Origin: Rhodopseudomonas palustris
GTDB lineage: Bacteria; Pseudomonadota; Alphaproteobacteria; Rhizobiales; Xanthobacteraceae
DNA length: 64,000 nt
Assembly (NCBI GenBank): GCA_016215605.1
Contig: JACRJB010000015.1
Location: 1 to 64,000, forward strand
Reading direction: 5' to 3'
This document shows positions 7,497 to 17,298 of this stretch, in pieces. A program made the translations under genes and the position numbers. A model generated the notes under the pieces. It was not told where the DNA came from, ran no database searches, and was given only the letters and a program-made list of their open reading frames with translations. Every line of letters begins with the position of its first letter. Position 1 is the stretch's first letter.

Positions 7497-8369
7497 CTAT
7501 CCCCGCTGCGCGCGGTCCTTTTCGTTCTGGGCCTTGATCGAGGCCTTGGCCTGGTCCCAGTCGGCGTTGCTCCAGTCGCGGAGCTGATAGAAATTGCCGC
7601 CCATCGCCAGGCCCTGGGCGCCGTCCATCGCGATGGTCTCGCCGTTGATCCAGTCGCAGCCGCCGGAGATCAGGAACACCGCGACGTTCTGCAGCTCTTC
7701 CATGGTGCCGACCCGGCCCATCGGATTCATCTTGATGGTGCGGGCGCCGGCTTCGTCACCGGGCTTGATCCGCTTGCTCATGCCCTCGGTCGGTATTTCG
7801 CCGGGCGCAATGGTGTTGAGGCGGATGCCGTAGCGGCCCCATTCGGTGGCGAGCGACATCGTCATGGCGTGGATCGCCGATTTGCTCATCGCCGACGGCA
7901 CCACATAGGGGCTGCCGTTGCGCACCCAGGTGGTGGTGATCGACACCACGTTGCCGCGATGGCCGCCGGCGATCCAGCGCTTGCCGACCGCGTGGGTGAC
8001 GTAGAACGTGCCGTGCATCACGATGTTGGCGACGGCGTCGAACCCGCGCGGCGACAGCTCCTCGGTCCGCGAGATGAAATTGCCCGCGGCGTTGTTGATC
8101 AGGTCGGTGAGCGGGCCGTCGGCCCAGATCGTCTCGACCATGTGGTCGACCGCGGCGCTGTCGCGAATGTCGACGCCGTAAGTCATCACCTTGCCGCCGT
8201 ACTGATCCATCAGTTCGGTGGCGGTCTCGTCGCAGACGCCCTTGCGGCGGCCGCAGATGTGGACCTCGGCGCCGAGCTGCAGGAAGCGCGCGGCCATGGA
8301 TTTGCCGAGCCCGGTGCCACCGCCGGTGACGAGGATACGACGGCCTGCGAGGAGCTGATCGGAGAACAT
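7497..8369 (-). CDS. 2,4-dienoyl-CoA reductase-type SDR oxidoreductase
   Basis: 290 aa. Rossmann NAD(P) motif TGGGTGLGK at about residues 14-22, then NNAAGNF. Where classical SDRs carry YxxxK, this protein has SAMSK in YVVPSAMSKSAIHAM. Ser instead of Tyr in that position, plus EWGRYGIRLNTIAPG and a C-terminal GGNFYQLRDW region, matches the mitochondrial DECR family that reduces 2,4-dienoyl-CoA in the oxidation of unsaturated fatty acids. The ATG at 8369 has a CACCTCC-complement site. It is divergently arranged with an enoyl-CoA hydratase, consistent with a beta-oxidation role. Confidence 0.85.
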   Translation of the reverse strand: MFSDQLLAGRRILVTGGGTGLGKSMAARFLQLGAEVHICGRRKGVCDETATELMDQYGGKVMTYGVDIRDSAAVDHMVETIWADGPLTDLINNAAGNFISRTEELSPRGFDAVANIVMHGTFYVTHAVGKRWIAGGHRGNVVSITTTWVRNGSPYVVPSAMSKSAIHAMTMSLATEWGRYGIRLNTIAPGEIPTEGMSKRIKPGDEAGARTIKMNPMGRVGTMEELQNVAVFLISGGCDWINGETIAMDGAQGLAMGGNFYQLRDWSNADWDQAKASIKAQNEKDRAQRG

Positions 8370-8473
8370 GGGAGGTGCCCGGAAAAGTGGAAGATCGTCG
8401 TTGATTAAGCGATTGACTAATTTCCGACAACGCTTTTCTGTGGCGCCACAACACAAGCAGAGGAAATGACCCG

Positions 8474-9283
8474 ATGAATGATCGCGTTGCGGTGTCGGTG
8501 ACGGACGGCGTCGCCGACGTCCGGCTGGTGCGGGCGGACAAGATGAATGCGCTCGATGCCGCGATGTTCGAGGCGCTGGTCGCCACCACCGAGCGCCTCG
8601 CGACCGAGAAGGGCGTCCGCGTCGTGGTGCTGTCCGGCGAGGGCAAGGCGTTCTGCGCCGGCCTCGACATGGGGCGTTTTGCCGCGATGAAGGAGAGCGG
8701 CGGCAACGGAATTCCGGGTGGCGAATTTCGCGATCTCACCAAGCGCACCCACGGCCAGGCCAATGCGCCGCAGCAGGCGGTGTGGGGCTGGCGGATGCTG
8801 CCGGTTCCGGTGATCGCCGCGATTCACGGCGTCGCGTTCGGCGGCGGCTTCCAGCTTGCGCTCGGCGCCGACATCCGGCTGATGGCGCCGGATGCGCGGA
8901 TGTCGATCATGGAAATCAAATGGGGCCTGGTGCCGGACATGGCCGGCACGCCGGTGCTGGCCTCGCTGGTACGCGACGAGATCCTGCGCGAGCTGACCTA
9001 CACCGGGCGGATCTTCTCGGCGCAGGAGGCGCTGAGCTACGGCCTCGCCACCAGGATCGTCGACGATCCGCGCGCGGCGGCGCTGGAGATGGCCCGCGAG
9101 ATCGCCGGCAAGAGCCCGGACGCGATCCGCGCCGCCAAGCGGATGATGAACAACCTCTCGGTCGATCCCGGCCCGGCGCTGCTCGCCGAAAGCGTCGAGC
9201 AGCAGAAGCTGATCGGCTCGCCCAACCAGACCGAAGCGGTGCGCGCCAATCTGGAAAAGCGCGCGCCGAATTTCGCCGACTAG
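8474..9283 (+). CDS. Enoyl-CoA hydratase/isomerase (crotonase family)
   Basis: 269 aa. Crotonase oxyanion-hole segments are GEGKAFCAGLDMGRF and HGVAFGGGFQLALGADIR, followed by MEIKWGLVPDMAGT, where the catalytic acid region lies. It hydrates or isomerises enoyl-CoA intermediates. It is divergent from the DECR-like gene with a 104-base shared promoter region, and is followed on the same strand by an acyl-CoA synthetase after a repeat. A good AGGAAATGACCC site precedes the ATG. The exact reaction within the superfamily is open. Confidence 0.9.
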   Translation: MNDRVAVSVTDGVADVRLVRADKMNALDAAMFEALVATTERLATEKGVRVVVLSGEGKAFCAGLDMGRFAAMKESGGNGIPGGEFRDLTKRTHGQANAPQQAVWGWRMLPVPVIAAIHGVAFGGGFQLALGADIRLMAPDARMSIMEIKWGLVPDMAGTPVLASLVRDEILRELTYTGRIFSAQEALSYGLATRIVDDPRAAALEMAREIAGKSPDAIRAAKRMMNNLSVDPGPALLAESVEQQKLIGSPNQTEAVRANLEKRAPNFAD

Positions 9284-9301
9284 GCCAACCAGAAACCGCC
9301 T

Positions 9302-9480
9302 CGTCATGGCGAGGAGGCGAAGCCGACGAAGCCATCCACAAGCTGCATGCTCGGCGCCGCTGGATTGCTTCGCTTCGCTCGCAATGGCGGGGATAGACCC
9401 GTGTCACCCGACTCATGGTTCGAGACGCATCGCTGCGCGATGCTCCTCGCCATGAGGGCCGCGGCCCCCAGGGCCCCTCG
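9302..9480. repeat. Family D-like palindromic repeats between two genes
   Basis: Two adjacent inverted-repeat units. One runs from CGTCATGGCGAGGAGGCGAA to CTCGCAATGGCGGGG (9302-9395). The second runs about 9411-9480, from CTCATGGTTCGAGACGC to CTCCTCGCCATGAGG. They fill the gap before the next synthetase gene. Confidence 0.6.
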
Positions 9481-9495
9481 AACAAGAAGAAGACC

Positions 9496-11037
9496 ATGAC
9501 CGACCAACTCATCCACGGCATCATCTCCGGCGACCGCCGTCGCGGCTTCGACGAGGTCGATGCGCGCGTCGCGCTGATCGCCGGCGGGCTGCAGGCGCTC
9601 GGCGTCAAGCCGGGCGACTGCGTCTGCGTGCTGATGCGCAACGACATCGCGTTTCTCGAAGCCGCCTACGCGGTGATGACGCTCGGCGCCTACATGGTTC
9701 CGGTGAACTGGCACTTCAAACCGGAAGAGGTCGCCTATGTGCTCGGCGATTCCGGCACGCGGGTGCTGATCGGCCACGCCGATCTGTTGCACCAGTCGGC
9801 CGGCGTGGTGCCGCCGGGCGTGACGATGCTGAGCGTGCCGACGCCGCCGGAAGTGCTCTCGAACTACAAGATCGATCCCGATCATCGCGCCGCGCCCGCC
9901 GGCGCGATCGATGTCGACGGCTGGCTCGCGCGGCAGAAGCCGTATGACGGCCCCATGCAGCCGCAGCCGCAGAACATGATCTACACGTCGGGGACCACCG
10001 GCCATCCCAAGGGCGTCAAGCGGTTCATGCCGACGCCGGCGCAGGCGGCGAATGCCGAGGCGATGCGCGCCTTGATCTACGGGCTGAAGCCGGGCGCCCG
10101 CGCGCTGTGCCCAGGGCCGCTGTATCACTCCGCGCCGAACTCGTTCGGCATCCGCGCCGGCCGGCTCGGCGGCCTGCTGGTGCTGATGCCGCGGTTCGAG
10201 CCGGAGGCGTTCCTGCAACTGATCGACCGGCACCGGATCGACACCGTGTTCATGGTGCCGACGATGTTCATCCGGCTGATGAAGCTGCCGGAGGAGGTTC
10301 GCGCCAAATACGACATGTCGTCGCTGCGCCACGTCATTCACGCCGCGGCGCCGTGCCCGGCCGACATCAAGCGCGCGATGATCGACTGGTGGGGGCCGGT
10401 GATCTACGAATTCTACGGCTCGACCGAAAGCGGCGCGGTGACGTTCGCGACCTCGCAGGACGCGCTGAACAAACCCGGCACCGTCGGCAGGATCGCGCCG
10501 GGCGCCGAGCTCAAGTTCGTCGACGACGACGGCAAGGAAGTGCCGCAGGGCGAGATCGGCGAGATCTTCTCGCGCATCCCCGGCAATCCGGATTTCACCT
10601 ATCACAACAAGCCGGAGAAGCGCGCCGAGATCGATCGCGGCGGCTTCATCACTTCCGGCGACATGGGCTATCTCGATCCGGACGGCTACGTCTTCATCTG
10701 CGATCGCAAGCGCGACATGGTGATCTCGGGCGGCGTCAACATCTACCCGGCGGAGATCGAGGCGGCGATCCACGCCATTCCCGGCGTGCACGATTGCGCG
10801 GTGTTCGGGATTCCCGACGCCGAATTCGGCGAGGCGCTGATGGCGATGCTGGAGCCGCAGCCCGGCGTCACGCTGGACGAAGCGGAGATCCGCGATCAGC
10901 TCAAACCCGTGCTCGCCGGCTACAAGATTCCCAAGCACATGCAGATCATGGCGCAATTGCCGCGCGAGGATTCCGGCAAGATCTTCAAGCGCCGGCTGCG
11001 CGATCCGTATTGGGCCAAGGCGGGGCGGACGATTTGA
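9496..11037 (+). CDS. AMP-forming acyl-CoA synthetase
   Basis: 513 aa, ANL superfamily. P-loop IYTSGTTGHPKGVKR, adenylate motif YEFYGSTESG, hinge TSGDMGYLDPDGYVFICDRK, then ISGGVNIYPAEIE, and a C-terminal DSGKIFKRRLR with the catalytic Lys. The start at MTDQLIHG was chosen over an ATG 81 bases upstream, because those extra residues are encoded by a repeat. It follows the enoyl-CoA hydratase on the same strand. It is distinct from the synthetase at 5567 and not a recent duplicate; the substrate is unknown. Confidence 0.92.
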   Translation: MTDQLIHGIISGDRRRGFDEVDARVALIAGGLQALGVKPGDCVCVLMRNDIAFLEAAYAVMTLGAYMVPVNWHFKPEEVAYVLGDSGTRVLIGHADLLHQSAGVVPPGVTMLSVPTPPEVLSNYKIDPDHRAAPAGAIDVDGWLARQKPYDGPMQPQPQNMIYTSGTTGHPKGVKRFMPTPAQAANAEAMRALIYGLKPGARALCPGPLYHSAPNSFGIRAGRLGGLLVLMPRFEPEAFLQLIDRHRIDTVFMVPTMFIRLMKLPEEVRAKYDMSSLRHVIHAAAPCPADIKRAMIDWWGPVIYEFYGSTESGAVTFATSQDALNKPGTVGRIAPGAELKFVDDDGKEVPQGEIGEIFSRIPGNPDFTYHNKPEKRAEIDRGGFITSGDMGYLDPDGYVFICDRKRDMVISGGVNIYPAEIEAAIHAIPGVHDCAVFGIPDAEFGEALMAMLEPQPGVTLDEAEIRDQLKPVLAGYKIPKHMQIMAQLPREDSGKIFKRRLRDPYWAKAGRTI

Positions 11038-11124
11038 TCCCGGCGCGCCGCCGACCGGGAGCGGGATGACTGATCTGCGGATCGTCATCCGGCCCCGGAT
11101 TTTTCAGCTCGTGCCCCAAGTCCA

Positions 11125-11232
11125 TCGTCATGGTGAGGAGGCGCGCAGCGCCGTCTCGAACCATGCGCCGCGAGCGACGCGCTGCTCCATCTTTCGAGAC
11201 GCCCGGCATTGCCGGGCTCCGCAGGATGAGGA
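11125..11232. repeat. Palindromic intergenic repeat, family D copy 2
   Basis: Runs from TCATGGTGAGGAGGCGCGC to CTCCGCAGGATGAGG. It is the inverted counterpart of the element at 105-204, with matching GTCTCGAACCATGCGCC and TCGAGACGCCCGG blocks. It lies between two convergent genes. Confidence 0.65.
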
Positions 11233-11282
11233 CGCTGTGCCTCCGGGAAAGCCGGATTGCTTCGATCAATCGATGACGCGCG

Positions 11283-14045
11283 CTAACCCGCGACGCTGGC
11301 GCACGTCGGAGCGGCGTCGTCGGTCGGGACGTGATCGGGATCGCCGAGCGCGCTGCGCACCATCCGCGCCATATCGGCGCGGCGATACGGCTTGGCCAGC
11401 AGCCGCACGCCGGGATCGAGCCGGCCGTGATGCACGATGGCGTTTTCCGTGTAGCCGGAGGTGTACAGCACCTTGACCGGCCTGATCCGCGCGATCGCGT
11501 CGGCGACTTGCGGGCCGTTGAGGCCGCCCGGCATGATGACGTCGGTGAACAGCAGATCGAACGGCGTGCCGCGACGGGCCTCCTGCAGGGCCGCCGGCCC
11601 ATCGCACACCGCGATGGTCCGATAGCCGAGGCCGTCGAGCTGGGCGATCGCGAACTTGCGCACCAGCTCGTCGTCCTCCACCAGAAGGATGGTCTCGCGG
11701 CCGCCTTCGACCGGCGCGGCGGGCACCTCGGTGTCGGCGCAGGCGTCGGCGAACGGCAGATACAGCTTGACCGTCGTGCCGTGGCCTTCCTCGCTGTACA
11801 GCTTGACGTGGCCGCCCGACTGCTTGACGAAGCCGTACACCATGCTGAGGCCCAGGCCGGTGCCCTTGCTGATGCCCTTGGTGGTGAAGAACGGTTCGAA
11901 CACCTTGTCGCGCAGATTGGCGGGGATGCCGGTGCCGGTGTCGCTGACGGCGATCATCACGTAGTGGCCGGGCGGCACGTCGGGATTCTGAAGTGCGTAG
12001 CTCTGGTCCAGCATCGCCGTGCTGGTTTCGAGCAGCAGCTTGCCGCCCTTCGGCATCGCGTCGCGCGCATTCACCGCGAGGTTGAGCAGCGCCGACGACA
12101 GCAGCGACGGATCGATCTGCGCCGCCTCGAGATCCTGCTGCAACTGGACCTCGATCTCGATGTGCTCGCCGATGGTCGCGCGCAGCAGTTTCTCCGCGTC
12201 GAGAACGATCTGGTTGACGTCGACGTTGCGCGGTTGCAGCGGCTGCTTGCGGGCGAACGCCAGCAACTGCCGCGTCAGGTCGGCGCCGCGCCCGGCGGCC
12301 TGCTCGATCATCCTGGCGATGCTGACGAGGTCGGGCTTGTCCTTCAGTTCCTCGAGCAGGATTTCGGCGGTTCCGCTGATCACGGTGAGCATGTTGTTGA
12401 AGTCGTGCGCGACGCCGCCGGTGAGCTGGCCGATCGCTTCGAGTTTCTGCGCCTGATGCAGCCGGTGTTCGGTCGCCCGGATTTCGGTGACGTCGCGGAA
12501 CACAACCACGGCGCCGGCTTGCACACCCGTCGCGTCCCATATCGGTCGCGCGCTTCCCATCAGATCGACGCTCTTGCCGGAACTATGCGCGCGGCAAACG
12601 ACCTCGAAGCTGTCGACGGTTTCGCCGCGCATCACCCGCGCGTAGGGCCAGTCCTTGAAGGGCAGCTGCGTGGTGCCGTCCGCCGTGTAGAGGATGTAGG
12701 CGTCGGGGTTCTCGTTCATATCGAGGGAGTCGACGAGTTCCAGGTTGGCGCGATTCTGATAGACGACACGGCCGTTGCGGCCGAACAACACCACGCATTC
12801 GGCCATCGTCGTCATGATGCTGTCGAAGGTTTCCTTTTCGTGCCGGAGCGCGACGTTCGTGGCGCTGACCTCCTGCACCATCCTGTCGAACGCGCGCGCC
12901 AGCAGGCCGATCTCGCCGCCGGCGTTCACCGGCATGCGGAGCGGCTTGTCCTCGGAGAATTCGGTCACCGCCTTGGTCATCTGCGACAACGGCCTGGTCA
13001 TGGTGCGGGCCAGGACGATGCCGAGCAGCACGGCGATCAGCACCGCGACCGAGCCGCCGATCACGCTCGAGTTCAGCCAGGCCGCGCCGATCGCGTCGAG
13101 AATGTTCTGCTGCGGAAGCACGGCGAGTACCGACAGCCGCACCCCGTCGGCGTGTTCCAGCGCCACGCCGAACGGAGCCCCGGTGCGATCCTCGACGATC
13201 GCGGTTTTCTGTTCGCGGCCGGCGACGGCGGCGCCGAGACTCGGGAAGTCGTCCTGGATACGAGAGGGCCGGCCCCATTCGAAGCCGAATTCGCGGCTCT
13301 TGTCGGGATGCAGCAGATAGTCGCCGCGGTCGTTGACGACGTAGACGATCACGCCTTGTCGGGCGAGGCGTGTCAGCTGTCGAAACGCGCCGCTGAGATC
13401 GATGTTGGCGACGAGCACACCGAAGCGCGTGCCGTCCTCCGCGAACAGCGGCGCCGAAACCCGCACCACCGGCGTGTGCGGTTCCGATATCACGCCGTAG
13501 TCCTGATTGAGTTCGGCCGGCGAGATCACGATTTCATCCGGCGCCGCGCGGATTCCCTGCTCGAAGAAGTCGCGTTCTCCCTTGCGCTGCAATTCGTCGT
13601 CCGGGACGACGCGAACCTCGCCGTTCGGCCGCCGTTCGACCCGGATGACCTCCCGGCCGCCGTCCGCCACGCCGATCAGGCGATACTTCATCAGGGCGGG
13701 CTTGGCTTCGAGTTCGCCGGCGAATCGATGACCGATCCGCGCGCGCCATTCCGTGAGCGTCCGTCCGCCGAGTGTCTGCAGCGAGGGATCGCGGCTGAGC
13801 GCGATGACCTCCTCGATGCCGACGATGGAGCGGAATCCCTTCACGTCGGCGCGGACGTTCTTCACCAGATTGCTCAGTTCGACGGTCTGCGAGCGGGCGC
13901 TGGCGTCGAGGCTGGCGAGATTGCGTCCGATCGCGACGGCTGCGAGATTTCGGTAGCCCAGATAGCCGACGCACCCGGCGGTCAGCAGCACCAGGGGGAC
14001 GATCGCGATCATAAGCCGCGTCGACAAGGACAAGCGCCGATGCAA
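11283..14045 (-). CDS. Hybrid sensor histidine kinase (Cache-HAMP-PAS-HK-REC), copy 1
   Basis: 920 aa membrane sensor. TM1 is about 9-29, a periplasmic Cache-like domain about 35-320, TM2 about 327-346, HAMP about 347-398 and PAS about 405-525. HisKA contains GGVAHDFNNML with phospho-acceptor H547. The HATPase has LLNLAVNARDAMP, SDTGTGIP and GTGLGLSMVYGF. A C-terminal receiver (about 786-900) has ILLVEDDE, phospho-acceptor D835 in LLFTDVIMPG and Lys in LLAKPY. The start is TTG (14045) with GGAGG 9 bases upstream; the first internal ATG would cut TM1 and lacks a ribosome site. It is tandem with a close paralogue at 14524. No DNA-binding output regulator is adjacent. Confidence 0.93.
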   Translation of the reverse strand: MHRRLSLSTRLMIAIVPLVLLTAGCVGYLGYRNLAAVAIGRNLASLDASARSQTVELSNLVKNVRADVKGFRSIVGIEEVIALSRDPSLQTLGGRTLTEWRARIGHRFAGELEAKPALMKYRLIGVADGGREVIRVERRPNGEVRVVPDDELQRKGERDFFEQGIRAAPDEIVISPAELNQDYGVISEPHTPVVRVSAPLFAEDGTRFGVLVANIDLSGAFRQLTRLARQGVIVYVVNDRGDYLLHPDKSREFGFEWGRPSRIQDDFPSLGAAVAGREQKTAIVEDRTGAPFGVALEHADGVRLSVLAVLPQQNILDAIGAAWLNSSVIGGSVAVLIAVLLGIVLARTMTRPLSQMTKAVTEFSEDKPLRMPVNAGGEIGLLARAFDRMVQEVSATNVALRHEKETFDSIMTTMAECVVLFGRNGRVVYQNRANLELVDSLDMNENPDAYILYTADGTTQLPFKDWPYARVMRGETVDSFEVVCRAHSSGKSVDLMGSARPIWDATGVQAGAVVVFRDVTEIRATEHRLHQAQKLEAIGQLTGGVAHDFNNMLTVISGTAEILLEELKDKPDLVSIARMIEQAAGRGADLTRQLLAFARKQPLQPRNVDVNQIVLDAEKLLRATIGEHIEIEVQLQQDLEAAQIDPSLLSSALLNLAVNARDAMPKGGKLLLETSTAMLDQSYALQNPDVPPGHYVMIAVSDTGTGIPANLRDKVFEPFFTTKGISKGTGLGLSMVYGFVKQSGGHVKLYSEEGHGTTVKLYLPFADACADTEVPAAPVEGGRETILLVEDDELVRKFAIAQLDGLGYRTIAVCDGPAALQEARRGTPFDLLFTDVIMPGGLNGPQVADAIARIRPVKVLYTSGYTENAIVHHGRLDPGVRLLAKPYRRADMARMVRSALGDPDHVPTDDAAPTCASVAG

Positions 14046-14523
14046 GTGGAAGGTCCTCCGATACGTCGATGCTAGTCCGATATCAGCCTCCCCCGCAATA
14101 TTCCGAGGTGGCTGGCTCGCGATATCTGCCGGAATCGGCCGAAAACGCAGCTACCGATCAACGAATAGCGAAAGGACTACCCCGCGACGGCCTGATAATT
14201 CCCTCGGGCTCGAAATAATTCCGGGCTGTCTCAGTCGGCTGTCGGCGAATCGTGCCGCGCTGCACGCGGTATCGGCGTGCCAGGGTTCCCTGATGGATCC
14301 GGAGGAGTAGTGGTCCAGGCCGCCAGCAGCGCGGCTGACAAGATCGTTTCCTGATCGGAACGAAGTCTTCGGCAAATACGAAGCGTGGTGTTAGTTCCGT
14401 GCGGCGCGGTGTCGTTCGTGGAACCGGCGCGGCCACGCTGACGCCGTGGTGCGAGCGGCGCGCCGCGCGACGGATCCATCCGCCTGGTCGCCCGAGCGCA
14501 GACGGCACGGCACTGGTAACGAA
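14046..14523. other. 478-base gap between tandem kinases, no gene seen
   Basis: Short open frames here overlap each other in several frames and show no family features. The segment near 14046 holds the GGAGG ribosome site and presumably the promoter of kinase copy 1. It is less GC-rich around 14080-14240 than the genes on either side. No repeat family or terminator hairpin was recognised. Confidence 0.5.
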
Positions 14524-17298
14524 CTAACCAGCCCAGCTGGCGCGCGGCGGGTCGTCGATGTCGGCGGGGACGTGATCGTCGTGGCCGAGCGCGGCGCGCA
14601 CCATCCGCGCCAGATCCGCCTTGCGATACGGTTTGGGCAGCAGCAGCACGCCCGGAGCGAGCCGGCCGTGATGCACGACGGCGTTTTCCGTGTAGCCGGA
14701 TGTGTAAAGCACCTTGACCGGCCTGATCTGCGCGATCGCGTCGGCGAGTTGTGGGCCGTTGAGACCGCCCGGCATGATCACGTCGGTGAACAGCAGGTCG
14801 AACGGGGTGCCGCGCTCGGCTTCCTTCAGCGCCGCCTGGCCGTCGCTCACGGCGATCGGCCGATAGCCGAGACCCTCGAGCTGGGCCACCGCGAATTTAC
14901 GCACCAGTTCGTCGTCCTCGACCAGCAGGATGGTCTCGCTGCCGCCCTCGCTCGACATCGGCGCCTGGTCGGGGTCGGCTTCGGCGTCGGCGCGCGGCAG
15001 ATACAGCTTGATGGTCGTGCCGTGGCCTTCCTCGCTGTACAGCTTGATGTGGCCGTTCGACTGCTTGACGAAGCCGTACACCATGCTGAGACCGAGGCCG
15101 GTGCCGTGGCCGGCGCTCTTGGTGGTGAAGAACGGCTCGAACACCTTGTCGCGGAGGTCGGCGGGAATCCCGGTCCCGGTGTCGCTGACGGCGATCATCA
15201 CGTAGCGGCCGGGCTGGATGTCCGGATTGCGGGCCGCATAGGCGTCGTCGAGCATCACGGTGGTGGTTTCGAGCAGCAGCTTGCCGCCGTTCGGCATCGC
15301 ATCGCGCGCGTTGACGGACAGATTCAGCAGTGCCGAGGACAGCTGCGACGGATCGATCCGCGCCGCATCGACATCCTGCTCGAGCTGCACCGCGACCTCG
15401 ATGTGTTCGCCGATCGTCGCCTTCAACAGCTGCTGGGTGTCGAGAACGATGGCGTTGACGTCGACATTGCGCGGATGCAGCGGCTGTTTGCGGGCGAAGG
15501 CGAGCAGCTGCCGCGTCAGGTCGGCGCCGCGCTCGGCTGCCTGCTCGATCATCCGGGCGATGCCGCTGAGGTCGGGGCGATCGGCGAGCCCGTCGATCAA
15601 GAGTTCGGCGGTGCCGTTGATCACCGTCAGCATGTTGTTGAAGTCGTGGGCGACGCCGCCGGTGAGCTGACCGATCGCCTCCAGCTTCTGCGCCTGATGC
15701 AGGCGGCGTTCGGCTTCCTTCAGCTTGGTGATGTCCTTGTACACCACCACTGCGCCGCGGATCTTGCCGGCGGCGTTGCGGATCGGCTGGGCGTTGCCGA
15801 TCACCTCGACGCTGCGATCGGCATGGCGAACGCGTAGCACCAGTTCGATCTGGTCCACCGTCTCGCCGTGCAGCGCGCGCCAGCCGGGGCGAGCCTCGGG
15901 GGGCAGGGGCGTGACGCCGTCCTCGAGCAACGGCTCGATCGCCTCCTCCCAGGGCAGCGCCGGCAGCCCCGGCGCCGGCGAACGCAGCGTCACCGCCCCC
16001 GGGTTTTCGTAGACCACGTTGCCGCTTTGGTCGATCAGCAGGATGGCCTCGGCCATCGCGTTCATGATCGACTCGAAGGTTTCTTTCTCGCGCCGGATCT
16101 CCGCCGTGTAGTCCTGCGACTGCTGCACCATCTGCTCGAAGGCGCGCGCCAGCACGCCGATCTCGCCGCCGGCGTCGACGGGCAGATGGCCCGGTCGATC
16201 GTTGGTGAAGTCCGACACGGCGGCGGTCATCTGCGACAGCGGCTTGGTCATGGTGCGGGCCATGATGATCGCCAGCAGGGTCGCGATCAGCGCCGCTAAC
16301 GCGCCGCCGATCAGGGTGGAATCCCGCCAAGCGGTCATGATGGCGTTGAGGATTCTCTGCTGCGGCACGGCCTCGACGATCGACAGCGGGACGCCGTCGG
16401 CGTGGTCCACCGCCACCGCGGTCGGCACGCCGTGGCGATCGGCGATGATCGATGTCAGCTCCCGCCGCTCGGTGATCGCGTCGGCGATGCTGGGGAAGTC
16501 GTCCTGAATGCGATCGGGTTGATTCCGCTCGAAGCCGAATCCGCGCGACTTGTCCGGGTGCAGCAGATAATCGCCGCGGTCGTTGACGACGTAGATCGCC
16601 CGGCCGCTGCGCACGAAGCTGCTCACCCGCGCGAACATCCCGCGCAGATCGATATTGGCGACGATCAGGCCGAAACGCGAGCCGTCCGCGGCGAACAACG
16701 GCGTCACGACGTGGAGTACCGGCGCCGTCGGCTTTGGCGCCGCGCCGGTGCCTCGTTCGAGCTCGACCTGTGAAACCAGAACCTCGCCGGGCTTCGCACG
16801 CATCGCCAGATCGAAGTAGGTGCGGCCGGCCTTGCTCTGCAGTTCGCTATCAGGAGCGATCCGTGGCTTGCCGCTCTGCAGATCGCGGTCGACCCGCACG
16901 ATTTCGCGGCCGCCGTTCGCGGCCCCGATCACCCGGTAGTTGGAGATGTCGGGCTTGAATTCGAGTTCACCCGCCAGTCGCTGCGCGATCCGCTCGCGCA
17001 GTTCGTGCAGCGGGCGACCGCCGGCGGTTTCCGTGCCCGGTGCGCCGCTCAGCGCGATCAGCTCGTCGAGGCCGATGATGGCGCGAAACCCGTTCACGTC
17101 GGCGCGGACATTCGCCACCAGGCTCGTCAGTTCCCCGGCGCGCGAGCGGGCATTCGCGTCGAGCGTCGCCAAGGTCCGTTCGATCGCGACGGTCACCAGA
17201 TTCCGATAGCCGAGATATCCCACGCTCGCGGCGGCCAGCACGACAAGGGGAACGATCGCAATTGTCAGTTGTGTCGACAAACTCAATCGTTTGGGCAA
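14524..17298 (-). CDS. Hybrid sensor histidine kinase (Cache-HAMP-PAS-HK-REC), copy 2
   Basis: 924 aa, the same architecture as the gene at 11283 and collinear with it. TM1 is about 9-29, the Cache-like region about 35-322, TM2 about 329-347, then HAMP and PAS (about 405-528). HisKA has H551 in GGVAHDFNNML, the HATPase has GTGLGLSMVYGF, and the receiver has D839. The catalytic half is far more alike between the two copies than the sensor and PAS parts. The start is TTG at 17298, with AAAGGAG 6 bases upstream; LPKRLSLSTQL aligns exactly with LHRRLSLSTRL of copy 1. The longer frame upstream has no family similarity. The ligand is unknown. Confidence 0.92.
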   Translation of the reverse strand: MPKRLSLSTQLTIAIVPLVVLAAASVGYLGYRNLVTVAIERTLATLDANARSRAGELTSLVANVRADVNGFRAIIGLDELIALSGAPGTETAGGRPLHELRERIAQRLAGELEFKPDISNYRVIGAANGGREIVRVDRDLQSGKPRIAPDSELQSKAGRTYFDLAMRAKPGEVLVSQVELERGTGAAPKPTAPVLHVVTPLFAADGSRFGLIVANIDLRGMFARVSSFVRSGRAIYVVNDRGDYLLHPDKSRGFGFERNQPDRIQDDFPSIADAITERRELTSIIADRHGVPTAVAVDHADGVPLSIVEAVPQQRILNAIMTAWRDSTLIGGALAALIATLLAIIMARTMTKPLSQMTAAVSDFTNDRPGHLPVDAGGEIGVLARAFEQMVQQSQDYTAEIRREKETFESIMNAMAEAILLIDQSGNVVYENPGAVTLRSPAPGLPALPWEEAIEPLLEDGVTPLPPEARPGWRALHGETVDQIELVLRVRHADRSVEVIGNAQPIRNAAGKIRGAVVVYKDITKLKEAERRLHQAQKLEAIGQLTGGVAHDFNNMLTVINGTAELLIDGLADRPDLSGIARMIEQAAERGADLTRQLLAFARKQPLHPRNVDVNAIVLDTQQLLKATIGEHIEVAVQLEQDVDAARIDPSQLSSALLNLSVNARDAMPNGGKLLLETTTVMLDDAYAARNPDIQPGRYVMIAVSDTGTGIPADLRDKVFEPFFTTKSAGHGTGLGLSMVYGFVKQSNGHIKLYSEEGHGTTIKLYLPRADAEADPDQAPMSSEGGSETILLVEDDELVRKFAVAQLEGLGYRPIAVSDGQAALKEAERGTPFDLLFTDVIMPGGLNGPQLADAIAQIRPVKVLYTSGYTENAVVHHGRLAPGVLLLPKPYRKADLARMVRAALGHDDHVPADIDDPPRASWAG

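Noticed and set aside
14151..14508. Minus-strand frames of 74-116 aa between the tandem kinases
   Set aside because: Mutually overlapping in several frames, no ribosome site and no similarity to kinase ends. Treated as non-coding.
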